In this document: one piece after another, positions 8,401-16,831 of the stretch
Layout: each line of letters opens with the position of its first letter
Position numbering within the stretch: position 1 is the first letter of the stretch
NCBI GenBank assembly: GCA_027491785.1
Contig: JAOZGJ010000025.1
Location: 1 to 32,805 of the forward strand
Length of the DNA: 32,805 nucleotides
Direction of reading: 5' to 3'
Source: Thermoproteota archaeon
GTDB taxonomy: Archaea > Korarchaeota > Korarchaeia > Korarchaeales > Korarchaeaceae
Notes under the pieces: generated by a model
Databases searched by the model: none
Seen by the model: only the letters and a program-made list of their open reading frames with translations
What the model was told of the DNA's origin: nothing
Translations under genes and position numbers: made by a program

Positions 8401-9357
8401 GCCACATCAGGCCAGTTTAATGTGAAAGCAACAGCGTCATCTTCGTCTGATTCGGTAACGATAGCAGTTAAACTCAAACCCAAACCCAAGGTTCAATCAC
8501 CACCCCCTCCACCTCCCGCTGTGGTTAATCTTAAAGCATCCTCAACGACCTCAGGTGATGAAGCTATCATTAGGGTAACCCTAACAAGCCCCACGGGAGC
8601 TAAGGGAGTCAGGGTAATAGCTACATTGAACAACCTAACCTATGTGGCTAGAAGCGCTAAGATAGGAAATATGCCAGCAGGTACTGAAGCCAATGGAAAT
8701 ACCCTAAGATGGATCATTAGCATATCAAAAGGTGGATCTGCAACATTGAGCTTCAAAGTAAGGCAAGTCGATGAGGAAACGAGTAAAGGAGCCGTTAGAA
8801 TATACCTTCCAGAATTCGGTAAGTCTGCCGAGGTTAAAGTAGCATTTGAGCCCAAGCAGAGGGGAGTAGCTCCACCATCGTTCAATATAAAGCTACCAGC
8901 CTTCCCATCGATACCTTGGTGGCTTATATTTCTGCCGCTGATCGTGATTCCCATATTTCTTGCCTATAAAAGGAGAGAAGGAAAGAAAAGGGTAGTCATG
9001 GATTATGAGGCATTGAAATGGGCTGCTAGGAGGGGGTTACTGAGTGACTTGGTGGAGGAATATGAAATCCTAATCCCGACAGAGACCTTCAATAAAGTGA
9101 GCAAGGACCGCGATTTAATGCCTATAATAGAGAAGTACATAGTAGATCGCCTTATTACCGTAGAAAAGGCTCCTAGAAGAAAAATAACGATAAAAGGGAT
9201 AGAAGAAGACCTTCCTGCGGCCCTTGGATTAGCTGATAGGGAAAAGCTGCCAGTATATATAGGGGAGGAATATGCTCTGAAGGATCTGAAGAGAAGGGGG
9301 TTCGATGTTAGGCTGATTAGGGAGGCCCCTCCTCCCCTCAAGATAGATATACCCTAG
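5497..9357 (+). CDS. Giant surface protein: beta-helix, DUF11-like repeats, TM and PIN-like cytoplasmic tail
   Basis: The product is 1286 residues. A signal peptide (about 1-23, cut after LAS) is followed by a right-handed beta-helix with many NosD-like NxT/GI repeats to about residue 420. A segment containing GDYVTPNDGLLSEGPNDLMD resembles the junction seen after beta-helices in secreted bacterial proteins. DUF11-like beta-sandwiches occupy roughly 537-660, 661-771, 878-991 and 1008-1116 (for example VVDKLPNEMEYENGTS, VEDEIPNGMRYVNGS), with Ser/Gly/His-rich and PPPPPP linkers. A membrane helix (about 1141-1158) is followed by KRREGKKR, placing the last 120 residues inside the cell. That tail looks like a degenerate PIN fold (VVMDYEALKWAARRGLL ... 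AALGLADREKLPVYIGEEYALKDLKRRGFDVRLI). Many NxS/T sites imply N-glycosylation. A surface structural or adhesive role is likely. Confidence 0.88.
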   Translation: MKSKFLLLLMVVLLLPIQSSLASGSPKTLVVHSGTACVTGDLYFNLPSEALSSANPGDRIIICPGTYHDNLKVDKSNVVIEGKGDPSSVKIEALNSTQHVIELRNVRNVTIRNVTVSGALGSQIAGIYAQLSSESIIKNVIAVDNYFGVDIVSSSNMTLENIEAVNNTDVGINLERAVISSLDNSASEGNRIGLLLLFSNDLHIDGVNATGNSKGGFLLKYSANNTLSHLIADLNGWYGIYLQDSDDNEILESSAVNNTASGSEGYGLYLYLKSENNKIYNITSSYNVYGIALASSSSKNNITNSIILNNTIAGLYIENSGKNSVIASIKGSMYGVWIQDGDENEIGGEIDYCRWGIFISGLDGSSGNVIKRAKIHDNTYSGIVIEGNGSKGNVITEISSYNNTLLGIDLAGDYVTPNDGLLSEGPNDLMDYPVIKWAAIYGDRMIVSGYINKEGNETEDKLFDNATVEIYQSDNDRSGYGEGMRYLGSLKSRNGEFLGWIALPPDISGHSINITGTATLTTHGTSEFGPTVAAPIVSTNLTISKSINPSTVLPNSTAEVLLLLRNYGNGTAYNVTVVDKLPNEMEYENGTSKVDGNLMEPEIEGNNLTWRVDVPSHSEVRIEFNVTVTASPGTALKNVAVFEGNDERGNDTDEVNVIAPPIINAVKQVSPEVIDVNSTAHYKVILSNSGGLPALLMVEDEIPNGMRYVNGSLASNVSLSGSRVSGSRMEFNLTLSPGKAASISYSLKALAEGRMENRLYVNGSFVASASVIVRDPPSGGSSGSNHRTHHRSPNTHSGGTPPPCSWFSYGQRSKGNSTKSEENDVKNYRLDHPPIVLVSLGSSSVKVSQVSGGQSSFATENSKSAKVSSKGSNKGVPMIVVDITATPTQAETGTVISFLVEVSNIGDGPKDNLSLIVDLSNGLDYIKGSSMVGGITKEPDNNDNKLSWNLGSLYPSKAIEVSFRAKLLATSGQFNVKATASSSSDSVTIAVKLKPKPKVQSPPPPPPAVVNLKASSTTSGDEAIIRVTLTSPTGAKGVRVIATLNNLTYVARSAKIGNMPAGTEANGNTLRWIISISKGGSATLSFKVRQVDEETSKGAVRIYLPEFGKSAEVKVAFEPKQRGVAPPSFNIKLPAFPSIPWWLIFLPLIVIPIFLAYKRREGKKRVVMDYEALKWAARRGLLSDLVEEYEILIPTETFNKVSKDRDLMPIIEKYIVDRLITVEKAPRRKITIKGIEEDLPAALGLADREKLPVYIGEEYALKDLKRRGFDVRLIREAPPPLKIDIP

Positions 9358-9376
9358 CTGGCGCTTATTCTCTGCT

Positions 9377-11014
9377 CTACCCTCTTTCTTTTATTTCATT
9401 TATAAGGCCCATTTTTTCCTCTTTGAATATCCTCTGATCCATTAAGCTTAGCTTGTCCGATATCATTGGTTTGAACTTCATCTTCGCCAATAGGTCTCTC
9501 TCCAAATCGACGCCAGGTGCTATCTCCTCCAATAATAAGCCGTCCTGTGTTAGGCTGAATACAGCCCTTTCCGTTATGTATTTGATCTCCTTTCCCATCT
9601 CCAAGGCGACGGATCCGTTGAAGACTATCTTATATACTTCATCCACGAATTTAATTATGGGACCGTCTTCCTCTATGAGGAGCTTTCCATCCTTAACTTC
9701 GATCCTTCTCTTACCAGCTGTGAAACCCCCACCGAAGAATACCCTAGGAGATCCTGCGGCAATTACAGGAAAGCCACCAGGGCCGGGTATCCTATTAGGT
9801 AGCATGGAAGGATTTACGTTCCCCCTTCTGTCCACCTGCATGAAACCCAGAGATGCGGCATCTATTATGCCGCCTTCATAGTTCGTGAACATGTCCGGCA
9901 TTGGTATTATGGCAAATGGTCCTATTGAAACACCAAAGTCCTCACCCATGAGGGCTAGCCCACCCCATGGGCCAGATTCTATTGTAGTGATTATGAAATC
10001 GGATATTCCCTCCTCAGCAGCTACATTCGCTACCATCGCAGGGATTCCTATGCCTAAATTAACGAGGATAGGTCCTCCTCTCTCCCTGACTAGCCTGACC
10101 ATTTCTAGGGCAATTCTCCTAGCTATTACCTTTCTTGCATCTAATTTCATCTTAGGGAGGAGATTAGGGGTTATTGGAGGTATTATTCTTCCACTTATCC
10201 TAGGATCGAACATTATGGTTCCGCTCTGCCATTGATACTGTGGAGGAGCTATTACCAGATAATCAACTAAGGGGCCTGGAACATGGACGCTCTTAGGGTT
10301 TAACGAGCCAAATCTAGCTTCCCTCTCTACTTGAGCTATCACCATGCCTGGATTTGGTCTAGCCTTAGAAGCTTGAGCTATGGCCAATACCGTTCCATAG
10401 ATTCCCTCCTTCTCCATTGTGATATTACCCATCTCATCTGCGGTAGTTCCCCTTATGAAAGATACATTTGGTTTAGGTGCTTCATAGAAGATATACTCCT
10501 CTCCAGCTATTTTTATCAGAGAAGTCTTGCAGGTCCTCCTCTCCTTAGCAAGATCGTTCACAGCCCCTCCATCTTGTCTAGGATCTAAGAAGGTACCCTT
10601 CCCTATATAGGTTATCAATCCAGGCCTTCCGGATGCTATCTCCCTGAACCAGTAAGCAGCCATTCCTATAGACCATGAATAAAGCTCTATCCTGTTATCC
10701 ATGGCTAGCTTCTGGATCCAAGGCGCCCATCCAATGAAGGGGAGCAGCATACCTCTAATGAGGTCTTGATCCTTCTCTTCGTATAATCTCCTAGCTAAGA
10801 AATCCAATGCCCTGTTTGGGGTGGCAGGTAGGGTGTCTGATATTATGAAAAGGTTCTTAGGATGACCAGTATCCCTGTATCTCTCCCACAGCTTCATTAT
10901 TAGATACTCTGGAGTTGTGGCCATATTAAAACCTGAAATGGCGAGAACGGAGTTATCTGGTATTCTTGAGAGGGCATATTCGACCTCAACGAACTTATTA
11001 TAAGGAAGGGACAT
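9377..11014 (-). CDS. Family I CoA-transferase, fused alpha/beta subunits (propionate/acetate CoA-transferase-like)
   Basis: This 545-residue enzyme moves coenzyme A between acyl-CoA and a free carboxylic acid through a glutamyl-CoA intermediate. The two CoA-transferase halves are fused in one chain. The N-terminal half has VLAISGFNMATTPEYLI, GKGTFLDPRQDGG and RGTTADEMGNITME. The C-terminal half has VNLGIGIPAMVA and the catalytic glutamate (Glu346) in TTIESGPWGGL, followed by GGFTAGKRRIEVKDGKL. The length and motif order match propionate CoA-transferase (Pct/YdiF type). The true acid and CoA donor are not readable from sequence. A GGTGGTG sequence 5 nt before ATG 11014 supports the start. It is divergent from an ornithine cyclodeaminase-family gene and convergent with the giant surface gene. 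Confidence 0.9.
   Translation of the reverse strand: MSLPYNKFVEVEYALSRIPDNSVLAISGFNMATTPEYLIMKLWERYRDTGHPKNLFIISDTLPATPNRALDFLARRLYEEKDQDLIRGMLLPFIGWAPWIQKLAMDNRIELYSWSIGMAAYWFREIASGRPGLITYIGKGTFLDPRQDGGAVNDLAKERRTCKTSLIKIAGEEYIFYEAPKPNVSFIRGTTADEMGNITMEKEGIYGTVLAIAQASKARPNPGMVIAQVEREARFGSLNPKSVHVPGPLVDYLVIAPPQYQWQSGTIMFDPRISGRIIPPITPNLLPKMKLDARKVIARRIALEMVRLVRERGGPILVNLGIGIPAMVANVAAEEGISDFIITTIESGPWGGLALMGEDFGVSIGPFAIIPMPDMFTNYEGGIIDAASLGFMQVDRRGNVNPSMLPNRIPGPGGFPVIAAGSPRVFFGGGFTAGKRRIEVKDGKLLIEEDGPIIKFVDEVYKIVFNGSVALEMGKEIKYITERAVFSLTQDGLLLEEIAPGVDLERDLLAKMKFKPMISDKLSLMDQRIFKEEKMGLINEIKERG
9384..9401 (+). terminator. Pyrimidine/T-rich stretch after the surface-protein gene
   Basis: The run cctctttcttttatttcattt begins about 25 nt past the stop at 9357 and lies within the 3' end of the convergent CoA-transferase gene. 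It is a plausible archaeal T-tract terminator for the plus strand. Confidence 0.35.
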
Positions 11015-11042
11015 TGAAACACCACCATATTATTATATGTTC

Positions 11043-11054
11043 AAAATTTAAATC
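11043..11054. promoter_or_regulatory. AT-rich core of the divergent CoA-transferase / cyclodeaminase-family promoter
   Basis: The near-palindromic aaaatttaaatc is the strongest TATA-like element in the 103-nt gap. It lies about 35 nt before the CoA-transferase start. It is about 68 nt before the plus-strand start, which would then have a roughly 40-nt leader. Confidence 0.4.
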
Positions 11055-11117
11055 AATTTTGCTAGCTCCGAGGAACAAGGGTAAAAGGGAAATCGAGGGG
11101 ATTACGGTAGATGCTAT

Positions 11118-12086
11118 ATGCTACTATTAAAGGCCGATGAGGTGAGACTAGCCATAGAGAGCGATATTAAAGGATTTTTATCGCATTTGAAGGAGGCTCT
11201 CATCGAGAAATCGTCTGGAGAAGGGTGGTATCCCGCTAGAATTTCAACAGATCTACCGAAAGGATGGATTGGATTTATGCCAGCTTTCTCCCAAAAGATA
11301 GGGTTCATAGCAGTGAAGATAGTCGGGGTTTTTCCTAGAAACAGGGATAGGGGAATGCCTACGGTACCAGCATCAGCTCTTCTGCTTGATCCTGAAACGG
11401 GAGATCTCCTCTCTATCATGGATGGATCCGTCATCACGGAATATAGGACGGCGGGTGCAAGCGCCCTTTCAGTTCAAGCAATGGCGAGGCGAGATGCCAG
11501 CAGCTTGATGATCATAGGAGCAGGTACTCAGGGGAGATCCCATGCGAGATTAATACGGGAGGTGAGGGATCTAGAGGAAGTGTATGTAAGGGACGTAAAT
11601 AGGGAGAGGGCAGAGCTTCTAGCTGAATGGGTTGGAAAGATGGGAGTACATTCGGAGGCTGTTGATTTTAACAAGCCTGCTGACATAATAGTAACAGCTA
11701 CGACATCTAGGGAGCCTGTCATCATGGGATCGGAAATTCCAAGGGGAGGACATGTCTGCGCAATCGGAGCCTACACACCAGATGCTAGGGAACTGGATGA
11801 TTCAGCAATATCCTCGTTTGATAGGATAGTCGTAGATACGAGGGAGGCACTCGATTCAGGCGACCTCAGAATCCCTCTAGAGAAGGGCGTCCTAGCCATG
11901 GATAGAATAGTAGGGGAGCTAGGTGATGTATTGTCAGGGAAAGAGGTGGGTAGACTCTCCTATGATGAAAAAACTCTGTATAAGGCAGTAGGGACCTCCG
12001 CCCTTGATATAGCTGCGGCATCCTTTGTTTACAAGGTCGCTGAAAGATTAGGCTTGGGGAGTGAAGTGTCACTTACTAACCCTTAA
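11118..12086 (+). CDS. Ornithine cyclodeaminase / mu-crystallin / alanine dehydrogenase family protein
   Basis: This 322-residue NAD(P)-dependent enzyme belongs to the family that holds ornithine cyclodeaminase, archaeal alanine dehydrogenase and opine or imine reductases. The substrate pocket residues are visible as Arg41 and Lys67 (AVKIVGVFP). The family signature YRTAGASALSVQAMAR runs from 110, and the Rossmann motif GAGTQGRSHARL from 134. The C-terminal part closes with KEVGRLSYDEKTLYKAVG. Both alanine dehydrogenase and ornithine cyclodeaminase activities are possible. The lack of an obvious ornithine-pathway neighbour leaves this open. Start ATG 11118 has only a weak purine-rich stretch upstream. 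It lies head-to-head with the CoA-transferase and just before the methyltransferase. Confidence 0.87.
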   Translation: MLLLKADEVRLAIESDIKGFLSHLKEALIEKSSGEGWYPARISTDLPKGWIGFMPAFSQKIGFIAVKIVGVFPRNRDRGMPTVPASALLLDPETGDLLSIMDGSVITEYRTAGASALSVQAMARRDASSLMIIGAGTQGRSHARLIREVRDLEEVYVRDVNRERAELLAEWVGKMGVHSEAVDFNKPADIIVTATTSREPVIMGSEIPRGGHVCAIGAYTPDARELDDSAISSFDRIVVDTREALDSGDLRIPLEKGVLAMDRIVGELGDVLSGKEVGRLSYDEKTLYKAVGTSALDIAAASFVYKVAERLGLGSEVSLTNP

Positions 12087-12091
12087 TTAAG
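12083..12091 (+). promoter_or_regulatory. TATA-like box for the methyltransferase gene
   Basis: ttaattaag overlaps the stop codon of the preceding gene and centres about 25 nt before GTG 12112. This is the spacing expected for a leaderless archaeal transcript, and it supports that start. Confidence 0.5.
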
Positions 12092-12111
12092 ATAGGCCCC
12101 AATATTAATGG

Positions 12112-12909
12112 GTGGCTGGACTGAGCTGGGTGAAAAGGGTCTTCGTTGAGAGAGCCGATCTATACATAGAGATAATGAACGGAAGCTGGTCGGAAGGTGA
12201 GCAGATAGCTAAATCTATAGCCAAAATATTGAAAGAGAATGGATTGGAATCAGGTCGCTTGCTAGATGCCTTCTGCGGCAACGGAAGGGTTGCCATCCCA
12301 TTGGCCCTAGGAGGTTATGAGGTCACAGGCTTCGATATATCTCTTCCATTCATAGAAGATGCTAAGGTAAAGGCTGAAAAGTATAGAGTCTCTGACAGAA
12401 CTAGATTCATCGTTTCAGATGCCCGGACCATAGATCAGACGCTATCTGGTGAGAAGTTCGATGCCATCATAATAGTATCCACATCTTTGGGATACTATGA
12501 TGGAACTACAGATGAGGAGATCTTAAGGAAGCTGAGATCCCTAGCTAATGACGGAGCTATCCTGATAATAGCCAATACGCTGCACAGGGAAACTCCAGAC
12601 TGGAGGTATTGTAATAGGGTCTATCAGAGGTACGGCTCGCTAGTCCTTATGGAGGAGAGGAAATTCGACCCTCTATGGTCCCATCTCATATCTAAGTGGA
12701 TATTACTGCGTGATGATGGAGAGGGAAACCTCACTAAGGAACTCGAGGTAAATACGGAGATGAGGGTTTATACTCCAACGGAACTGGCTGAGATCCTGAA
12801 GAGAGCTGGATGGGGCGTTGATTCCATATATGGAGATATAAGGAGGATGGAGAAGTTCATCCCTCCGTGTACGCACCTAAGCTTGGTTGCCAAGGCCATC
12901 CAAGCATGA
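12112..12909 (+). CDS. SAM-dependent class I methyltransferase
   Basis: The product is 265 residues. Motif I is LLDAFCGNGRVAIPLAL (residues about 49-65). The acidic ribose-binding residue follows in VTGFDISLPF, then VSDARTID and the motif IV-like FDAIIIVSTSLGYY. This is the standard Rossmann methyltransferase fold, similar to small-molecule methyltransferases annotated only by domain. The C-terminal half contains a beta-rich insert (REKFDPLWSHLI-like stretch, then MRVYTPTELAEILKRAGW). The substrate is unknown. The GTG start fits a leaderless transcript and GTG 12130 is an alternative. The 3' end overlaps the convergent TmcA gene by 33 nt. Confidence 0.86.
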   Translation: MAGLSWVKRVFVERADLYIEIMNGSWSEGEQIAKSIAKILKENGLESGRLLDAFCGNGRVAIPLALGGYEVTGFDISLPFIEDAKVKAEKYRVSDRTRFIVSDARTIDQTLSGEKFDAIIIVSTSLGYYDGTTDEEILRKLRSLANDGAILIIANTLHRETPDWRYCNRVYQRYGSLVLMEERKFDPLWSHLISKWILLRDDGEGNLTKELEVNTEMRVYTPTELAEILKRAGWGVDSIYGDIRRMEKFIPPCTHLSLVAKAIQA

Positions 12910-15069
12910 TAGTAAGTTCTTAAGCATTTCCCTGAGTAGTTCATATGGGCTATCCCTCAACTTGAATCTGGATCTTATTATCTCCCATCCCTTCCCCTGC
13001 AGCACCTTTCCTATGAGTAGCGAATCCTCCAGAGGGGTAAGGCAATCCTTACCTAGCCAGAAATAGTGCTTAACTACCTCGTAGATTGCATCAGATGCTA
13101 GCTCATATATGTAATCCCCCCTGATGAATCCAAGCAGCCTGCTTCTTTGAGATTGACTTAATCTGAGTTTACCTGATTCTATAGGTGATTTGAGGAGGTA
13201 ACTTGCCACGAGAGGGTCGAGCGAGAAGTATACATCGTGAAGGCTATTCAGAACTCTCCTCTTGAATTCCTTGAGTATTTCGCTAAGTAGCCTTGAAGCT
13301 CTCTCGCTTATGGGTTTGACGAGCAGGACACTATATTCCCCTGTTACGGAGTTCCTCTTAGGGCTAATATGGACTGGAACAAACTTTAGCCTGGTCCAGA
13401 ACCTGAGGAGGTCCCTAGTTGCCCCGAAACCAGCTCCGATCCAATCAACTCCCTTACCTCTGGCTTCTTCCTCCACACACTCTAGAGCTCTCGTCCCGAA
13501 GCCCCTTCCCTGCATCTCGGGATGTGTGGCTATTCTCACTATTCTCCACCCCTTTAACCTTCCGAATGATTTGAAGTCGTAGTGAAGCACTATTCTAGAT
13601 GGTATGACGTGTCCCGGAACATCCCTCGATCCCCTCATCATATTGTCCAATACGCTGCTCGGAAGACCCCCCTCCTCAGCTATATGCAGGCTTACTATCG
13701 GCTCTCCATCATACTCCAGACTTCTGGCGAAATGATGTGGGGCGTCTAGGAGCATCTCAAGGTCATTAGGTCTGTTCCTATAGTGGGCCAGCACATATAT
13801 GCCGTAGAACTTCCTCAGGTAGTCCTCCTTCACGTACTCCATATCGAGGTGGCTATACGCTGTATCCTCAGGATTAGCATTAGGAGGGTCTCCCGGCTCA
13901 GCATCCAACAATAGCAGTCTATAGAGCCAAGATTCAACCGGATCTCCTGGAGGATACCTTATAGGTTCTTCCATTCTCTCCTCTACATAGGGAATTCCCG
14001 AACTTCTCACCCTCTTGAGGAATCTAAGAGTGAATCCCCTTCCTGCTCCTTCATATCCATGTATAGTGCTGGAAAATATGGAGAACTTGCTATTATACAG
14101 TATCTTAAACAGAGTAGGTATGGAAATAGCCGCCGCTTCATCCACAACTTTTAACTTGACCCCCACATCCGCTGCGCTGTCTGGAGTCAAGAAGAAGACA
14201 TCCCTGCCTTCGAACTTGACATCTATTACTTGGCCTCCCCTGATCAGGGGCTCATACTTCACTTCTTGTACATCTAAGCCCTTCATTAAGAACTCGAAGA
14301 GCGTCTGTATGCCCTCTAAGCTAGGAGATGTTACAACAGCTTTTCTGATTTTGGTCTCCATGAGAATACGTGAGAGAGCTAGGCCTAAAACGGCAGATTT
14401 TCCCCTCCCTCTATTAGCTGTGAGAATGAAAGTCCTTATATCTCCTTTAACAGAATCCAGTAGAGAACGAAGGATTCTCTGTTGATCTCTCGTTGCGCAG
14501 ACATTCATTATAGGATCCTCGCTCTCCTCAGGTGAAACTCTATCTCTGGCCAACTTACCTAAAAGACGGCCTCTTTCCTCCTCTCCTGAGAGGAAAGTAC
14601 CGGGAACTCCAAGGGAAGATAGGAATCTCTTCTTGAACAACTGCCTCACTTTCCTATTCTCGAAGGGAGGGACAATGAGTTTCCTCTGAAACTCTGTCAA
14701 AGTAGAAAGCCATTCTCTAACTGGAGGGATTGTGAATATGACTAAACCTCCCCCTCTTACTACCTCTACCAATCTACCCAGATCATTTGCTCTGAACTGG
14801 GAGGAGAAATCGGCTATGAGGATATCCCACGTCCCGCCCAAGACCTCTCCCGTCTGATCGAAGTCTATAGATACGGTTCTACTCTCATCCAAAGATACTT
14901 TATCTGCACCCATTCCCTGATGAGTGGCTAGGAGTACATTACCATCTCTTCTATACAACCATTCCTTTGCGATATTAGAGGCTACCTCCAAGGAATCTTG
15001 CCCCGATACTACTATGAGCCTCCTCTCTCCGTACGTTAAAGCTTCATTAATTATAGCTTCTATATCCAA
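12877..15069 (-). CDS. tmcA: tRNA(Met) cytidine acetyltransferase (Kre33/NAT10 family)
   Basis: This 730-residue enzyme makes N4-acetylcytidine in RNA using acetyl-CoA and ATP. Archaeal members modify many rRNA and tRNA sites and are linked to growth at high temperature. The N-terminal helicase-like domain carries the P-loop TANRGRGKSA (218-227) and VVDEAAAIS (308-316). The GNAT acetyltransferase domain has VRIATHPEMQGRGFGTRAL (511-529), and a tRNA-binding-like C-terminal part follows. The start is TTG 15069. Its Shine-Dalgarno sequence (GGGAGG) lies in the last codons of the upstream UPF0282 gene, 8 nt apart from it, which suggests translational coupling. It is the last gene of the long minus-strand run. 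Confidence 0.95.
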   Translation of the reverse strand: MDIEAIINEALTYGERRLIVVSGQDSLEVASNIAKEWLYRRDGNVLLATHQGMGADKVSLDESRTVSIDFDQTGEVLGGTWDILIADFSSQFRANDLGRLVEVVRGGGLVIFTIPPVREWLSTLTEFQRKLIVPPFENRKVRQLFKKRFLSSLGVPGTFLSGEEERGRLLGKLARDRVSPEESEDPIMNVCATRDQQRILRSLLDSVKGDIRTFILTANRGRGKSAVLGLALSRILMETKIRKAVVTSPSLEGIQTLFEFLMKGLDVQEVKYEPLIRGGQVIDVKFEGRDVFFLTPDSAADVGVKLKVVDEAAAISIPTLFKILYNSKFSIFSSTIHGYEGAGRGFTLRFLKRVRSSGIPYVEERMEEPIRYPPGDPVESWLYRLLLLDAEPGDPPNANPEDTAYSHLDMEYVKEDYLRKFYGIYVLAHYRNRPNDLEMLLDAPHHFARSLEYDGEPIVSLHIAEEGGLPSSVLDNMMRGSRDVPGHVIPSRIVLHYDFKSFGRLKGWRIVRIATHPEMQGRGFGTRALECVEEEARGKGVDWIGAGFGATRDLLRFWTRLKFVPVHISPKRNSVTGEYSVLLVKPISERASRLLSEILKEFKRRVLNSLHDVYFSLDPLVASYLLKSPIESGKLRLSQSQRSRLLGFIRGDYIYELASDAIYEVVKHYFWLGKDCLTPLEDSLLIGKVLQGKGWEIIRSRFKLRDSPYELLREMLKNLLSCLDGLGNQA

Positions 15070-15077
15070 AAGGGACT

Positions 15078-15926
15078 TTACCTCCCATATAACTCCCTTC
15101 TTCTGGCCTCTAGCAAGTTATTAGCCTTACCTGAGGCCTCAGCTGCCGTTTTAAATCTATTAGATATTGGATGAAGCCTCTCCCTGAAGGCGAGTTCCCT
15201 ACAGAGGTGGTGATCCATAACCAAGAGATCCAGTGAAGGGAGATCTAAAATCCTGCTTACGTTCTCTATTGATCTGTTTAGGCTGTCAGCTGAGTAGCGA
15301 AAACCAAGCATATAGGTCATAGGCCCATCTATTACCACAATATGAGGATCAGCTTCTACTATGAAATTCGCCTGCTCCTCTAGGGAAGGTCCCTCAACAT
15401 CTGAGGAGAAGAGGAATCTCTCTCCCTCGCTTTCTATTAATACCTCAACTACGTAGCCTAACCTAGTGTTAGTGCCGTGAGGTACCGCTTTGGAGAACTT
15501 TATGGTCGTAGGTCCGTATTTGAATTCCCTCCCATCAGCGAACTCTAACCTTCTTGGTAATCCTTCTATACTCTTCAGGAACAAGGGAGCTCGTTCTACC
15601 TTCTGACTTCTATTTATATTTTCTCTTGGATGCTTAATCAAGACATCCTTGTCCTTATAGATCGAGAGTGAGATTTTCCTCCCCAGATCGAAGTGATCAT
15701 AATGGTAATGGGTTACTATGATGACATCAGAATCCATGGCCTCCTCTTCTATCTCCTTAGCGAGTTCTCTCATCCTCTCCATTTCTTTCTCATGAGGTGG
15801 GAGACCATATCTCCTCGGTGCTAGAGCTACGCTAGGATCAATGAATACCTTCAGATTGCTCGTTTCTACGACTGTAGCCATCGATCTGACTCCAAGGCTG
15901 TCAAACGCTATTAATCTGAAGTTCAA
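15078..15926 (-). CDS. UPF0282-family metallo-beta-lactamase-fold protein
   Basis: The product is 282 residues with the opening FDSLGVRSMATVVET and DPSVALAPRRYGLPPH typical of UPF0282, an archaeal family with a metallo-hydrolase fold and no agreed substrate. The metal-binding signature is THYHYDHFD (72-80). Later ligands are likely His in VPHGTN, Asp in FSSDVEG and His in VMDHHLCR. It starts at TTG 15926, whose TTGA overlaps the TGA stop of the preceding dihydroorotate dehydrogenase gene by 4 nt, a sign of translational coupling. It sits directly before TmcA. Hydrolase activity is likely but unproven. Confidence 0.9.
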   Translation of the reverse strand: MNFRLIAFDSLGVRSMATVVETSNLKVFIDPSVALAPRRYGLPPHEKEMERMRELAKEIEEEAMDSDVIIVTHYHYDHFDLGRKISLSIYKDKDVLIKHPRENINRSQKVERAPLFLKSIEGLPRRLEFADGREFKYGPTTIKFSKAVPHGTNTRLGYVVEVLIESEGERFLFSSDVEGPSLEEQANFIVEADPHIVVIDGPMTYMLGFRYSADSLNRSIENVSRILDLPSLDLLVMDHHLCRELAFRERLHPISNRFKTAAEASGKANNLLEARRRELYGR

Positions 15927-16831
15927 GTGTCCCTTCCCCTCCCGATAAGCTCTCTAACCGATAGGTTTTTCCTCTCCAGATAATTAGAAAGTCCGTTTAG
16001 TATCTCCCCGAAGACCTCTAGTCCCCTCGTCATGATAGCCGTACCTACTCCAACGGCCTTAGCTCCCGCGAGCAGCATCTCTGCAGCATCTCTCCAACTT
16101 TCCACACCACCCGTCCCAATGACGTCGGAAATTGGAGCTAGCTCGTAAACACTTCTCACGGCAACTGGTCTTATTGCAGGTCCGCTTAATCCCCCTACCT
16201 TATTGGAGAGGACTGGGACCATGGCATCTACATCTATATACATTGCTCTCAAGGTATTGATGGCCGTGAGGCCATCCGCTCCCGCCCTCACAGCAGCTTC
16301 CCCTAGAGATCTTATATCAGATGTCATGGGAGTTAATTTCACTAAAAGAGGAATTCTGATAGATCTCCTGACTACTGCTACAAGTTCCTCAAGGGAATCG
16401 GGGGTACCACCTATCTCCAAGCCATGCCCCTTAACATGAGGGCATGATGCATTGATCTCTACTGCATCGACCCCAGCATCTTGGAGCCTTCCTGCTACAT
16501 AGGCGACTTCCTCAGGAGTTCCTCCACCTGCGCTGCCTATTATGGGTATGCTTATCTCTGATCTGGCCTCAGCCAGTTCCCTTTCGAATTCCTTTATACC
16601 GGGATTTGGAAGTCCCATGGCATTTATCAAGCCGAAAGGTAGCTCCACCACAACTGGATTATCATAGCCCCTCGTTGGCTCAGGAAGGATCGTCTTAGTG
16701 GTTAGTGCTCCAGCTCCTGCTTGTTCTACTCTCTTAAGCAATGAAGGGTTATTTCCCAGTATACCAGATGCCAATACAAGGGGGTTTCTCAATTTAAGAC
16801 CTGCTACTTCGGTCTCCAGTAATGCCTCCAT
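15923..16831 (-). CDS. pyrD: Dihydroorotate dehydrogenase, class 1B-like
   Basis: This flavoprotein oxidises dihydroorotate to orotate in pyrimidine synthesis. The product is about 302 residues. The opening GLKLRNPLVLASGILG binds FMN. AMGLPNPGI, SAGGGTPEE and the catalytic-loop cysteine in VEINASCPHVKGHG follow, then LLVKLTPM, GLSGPAIRP and the phosphate-binding IGTGGVESWRDAAEMLLAGA. A cysteine as catalytic base is characteristic of class 1 enzymes. Class 1B partners (PyrK) are not seen in the window. ATG 16831 is used here and TTG 16840 is possible, since neither has ideal Shine-Dalgarno spacing. It overlaps scpB by 38 nt and runs into the UPF0282 gene. Confidence 0.92.
   Translation of the reverse strand: MEALLETEVAGLKLRNPLVLASGILGNNPSLLKRVEQAGAGALTTKTILPEPTRGYDNPVVVELPFGLINAMGLPNPGIKEFERELAEARSEISIPIIGSAGGGTPEEVAYVAGRLQDAGVDAVEINASCPHVKGHGLEIGGTPDSLEELVAVVRRSIRIPLLVKLTPMTSDIRSLGEAAVRAGADGLTAINTLRAMYIDVDAMVPVLSNKVGGLSGPAIRPVAVRSVYELAPISDVIGTGGVESWRDAAEMLLAGAKAVGVGTAIMTRGLEVFGEILNGLSNYLERKNLSVRELIGRGRDT

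Noticed and set aside
14015-14485. 156-codon plus-strand open frame
   Set aside because: It lies wholly inside the tmcA gene in antisense. It has no domain pattern and reads as low-complexity Ser/Leu/Pro, typical of an antisense shadow.
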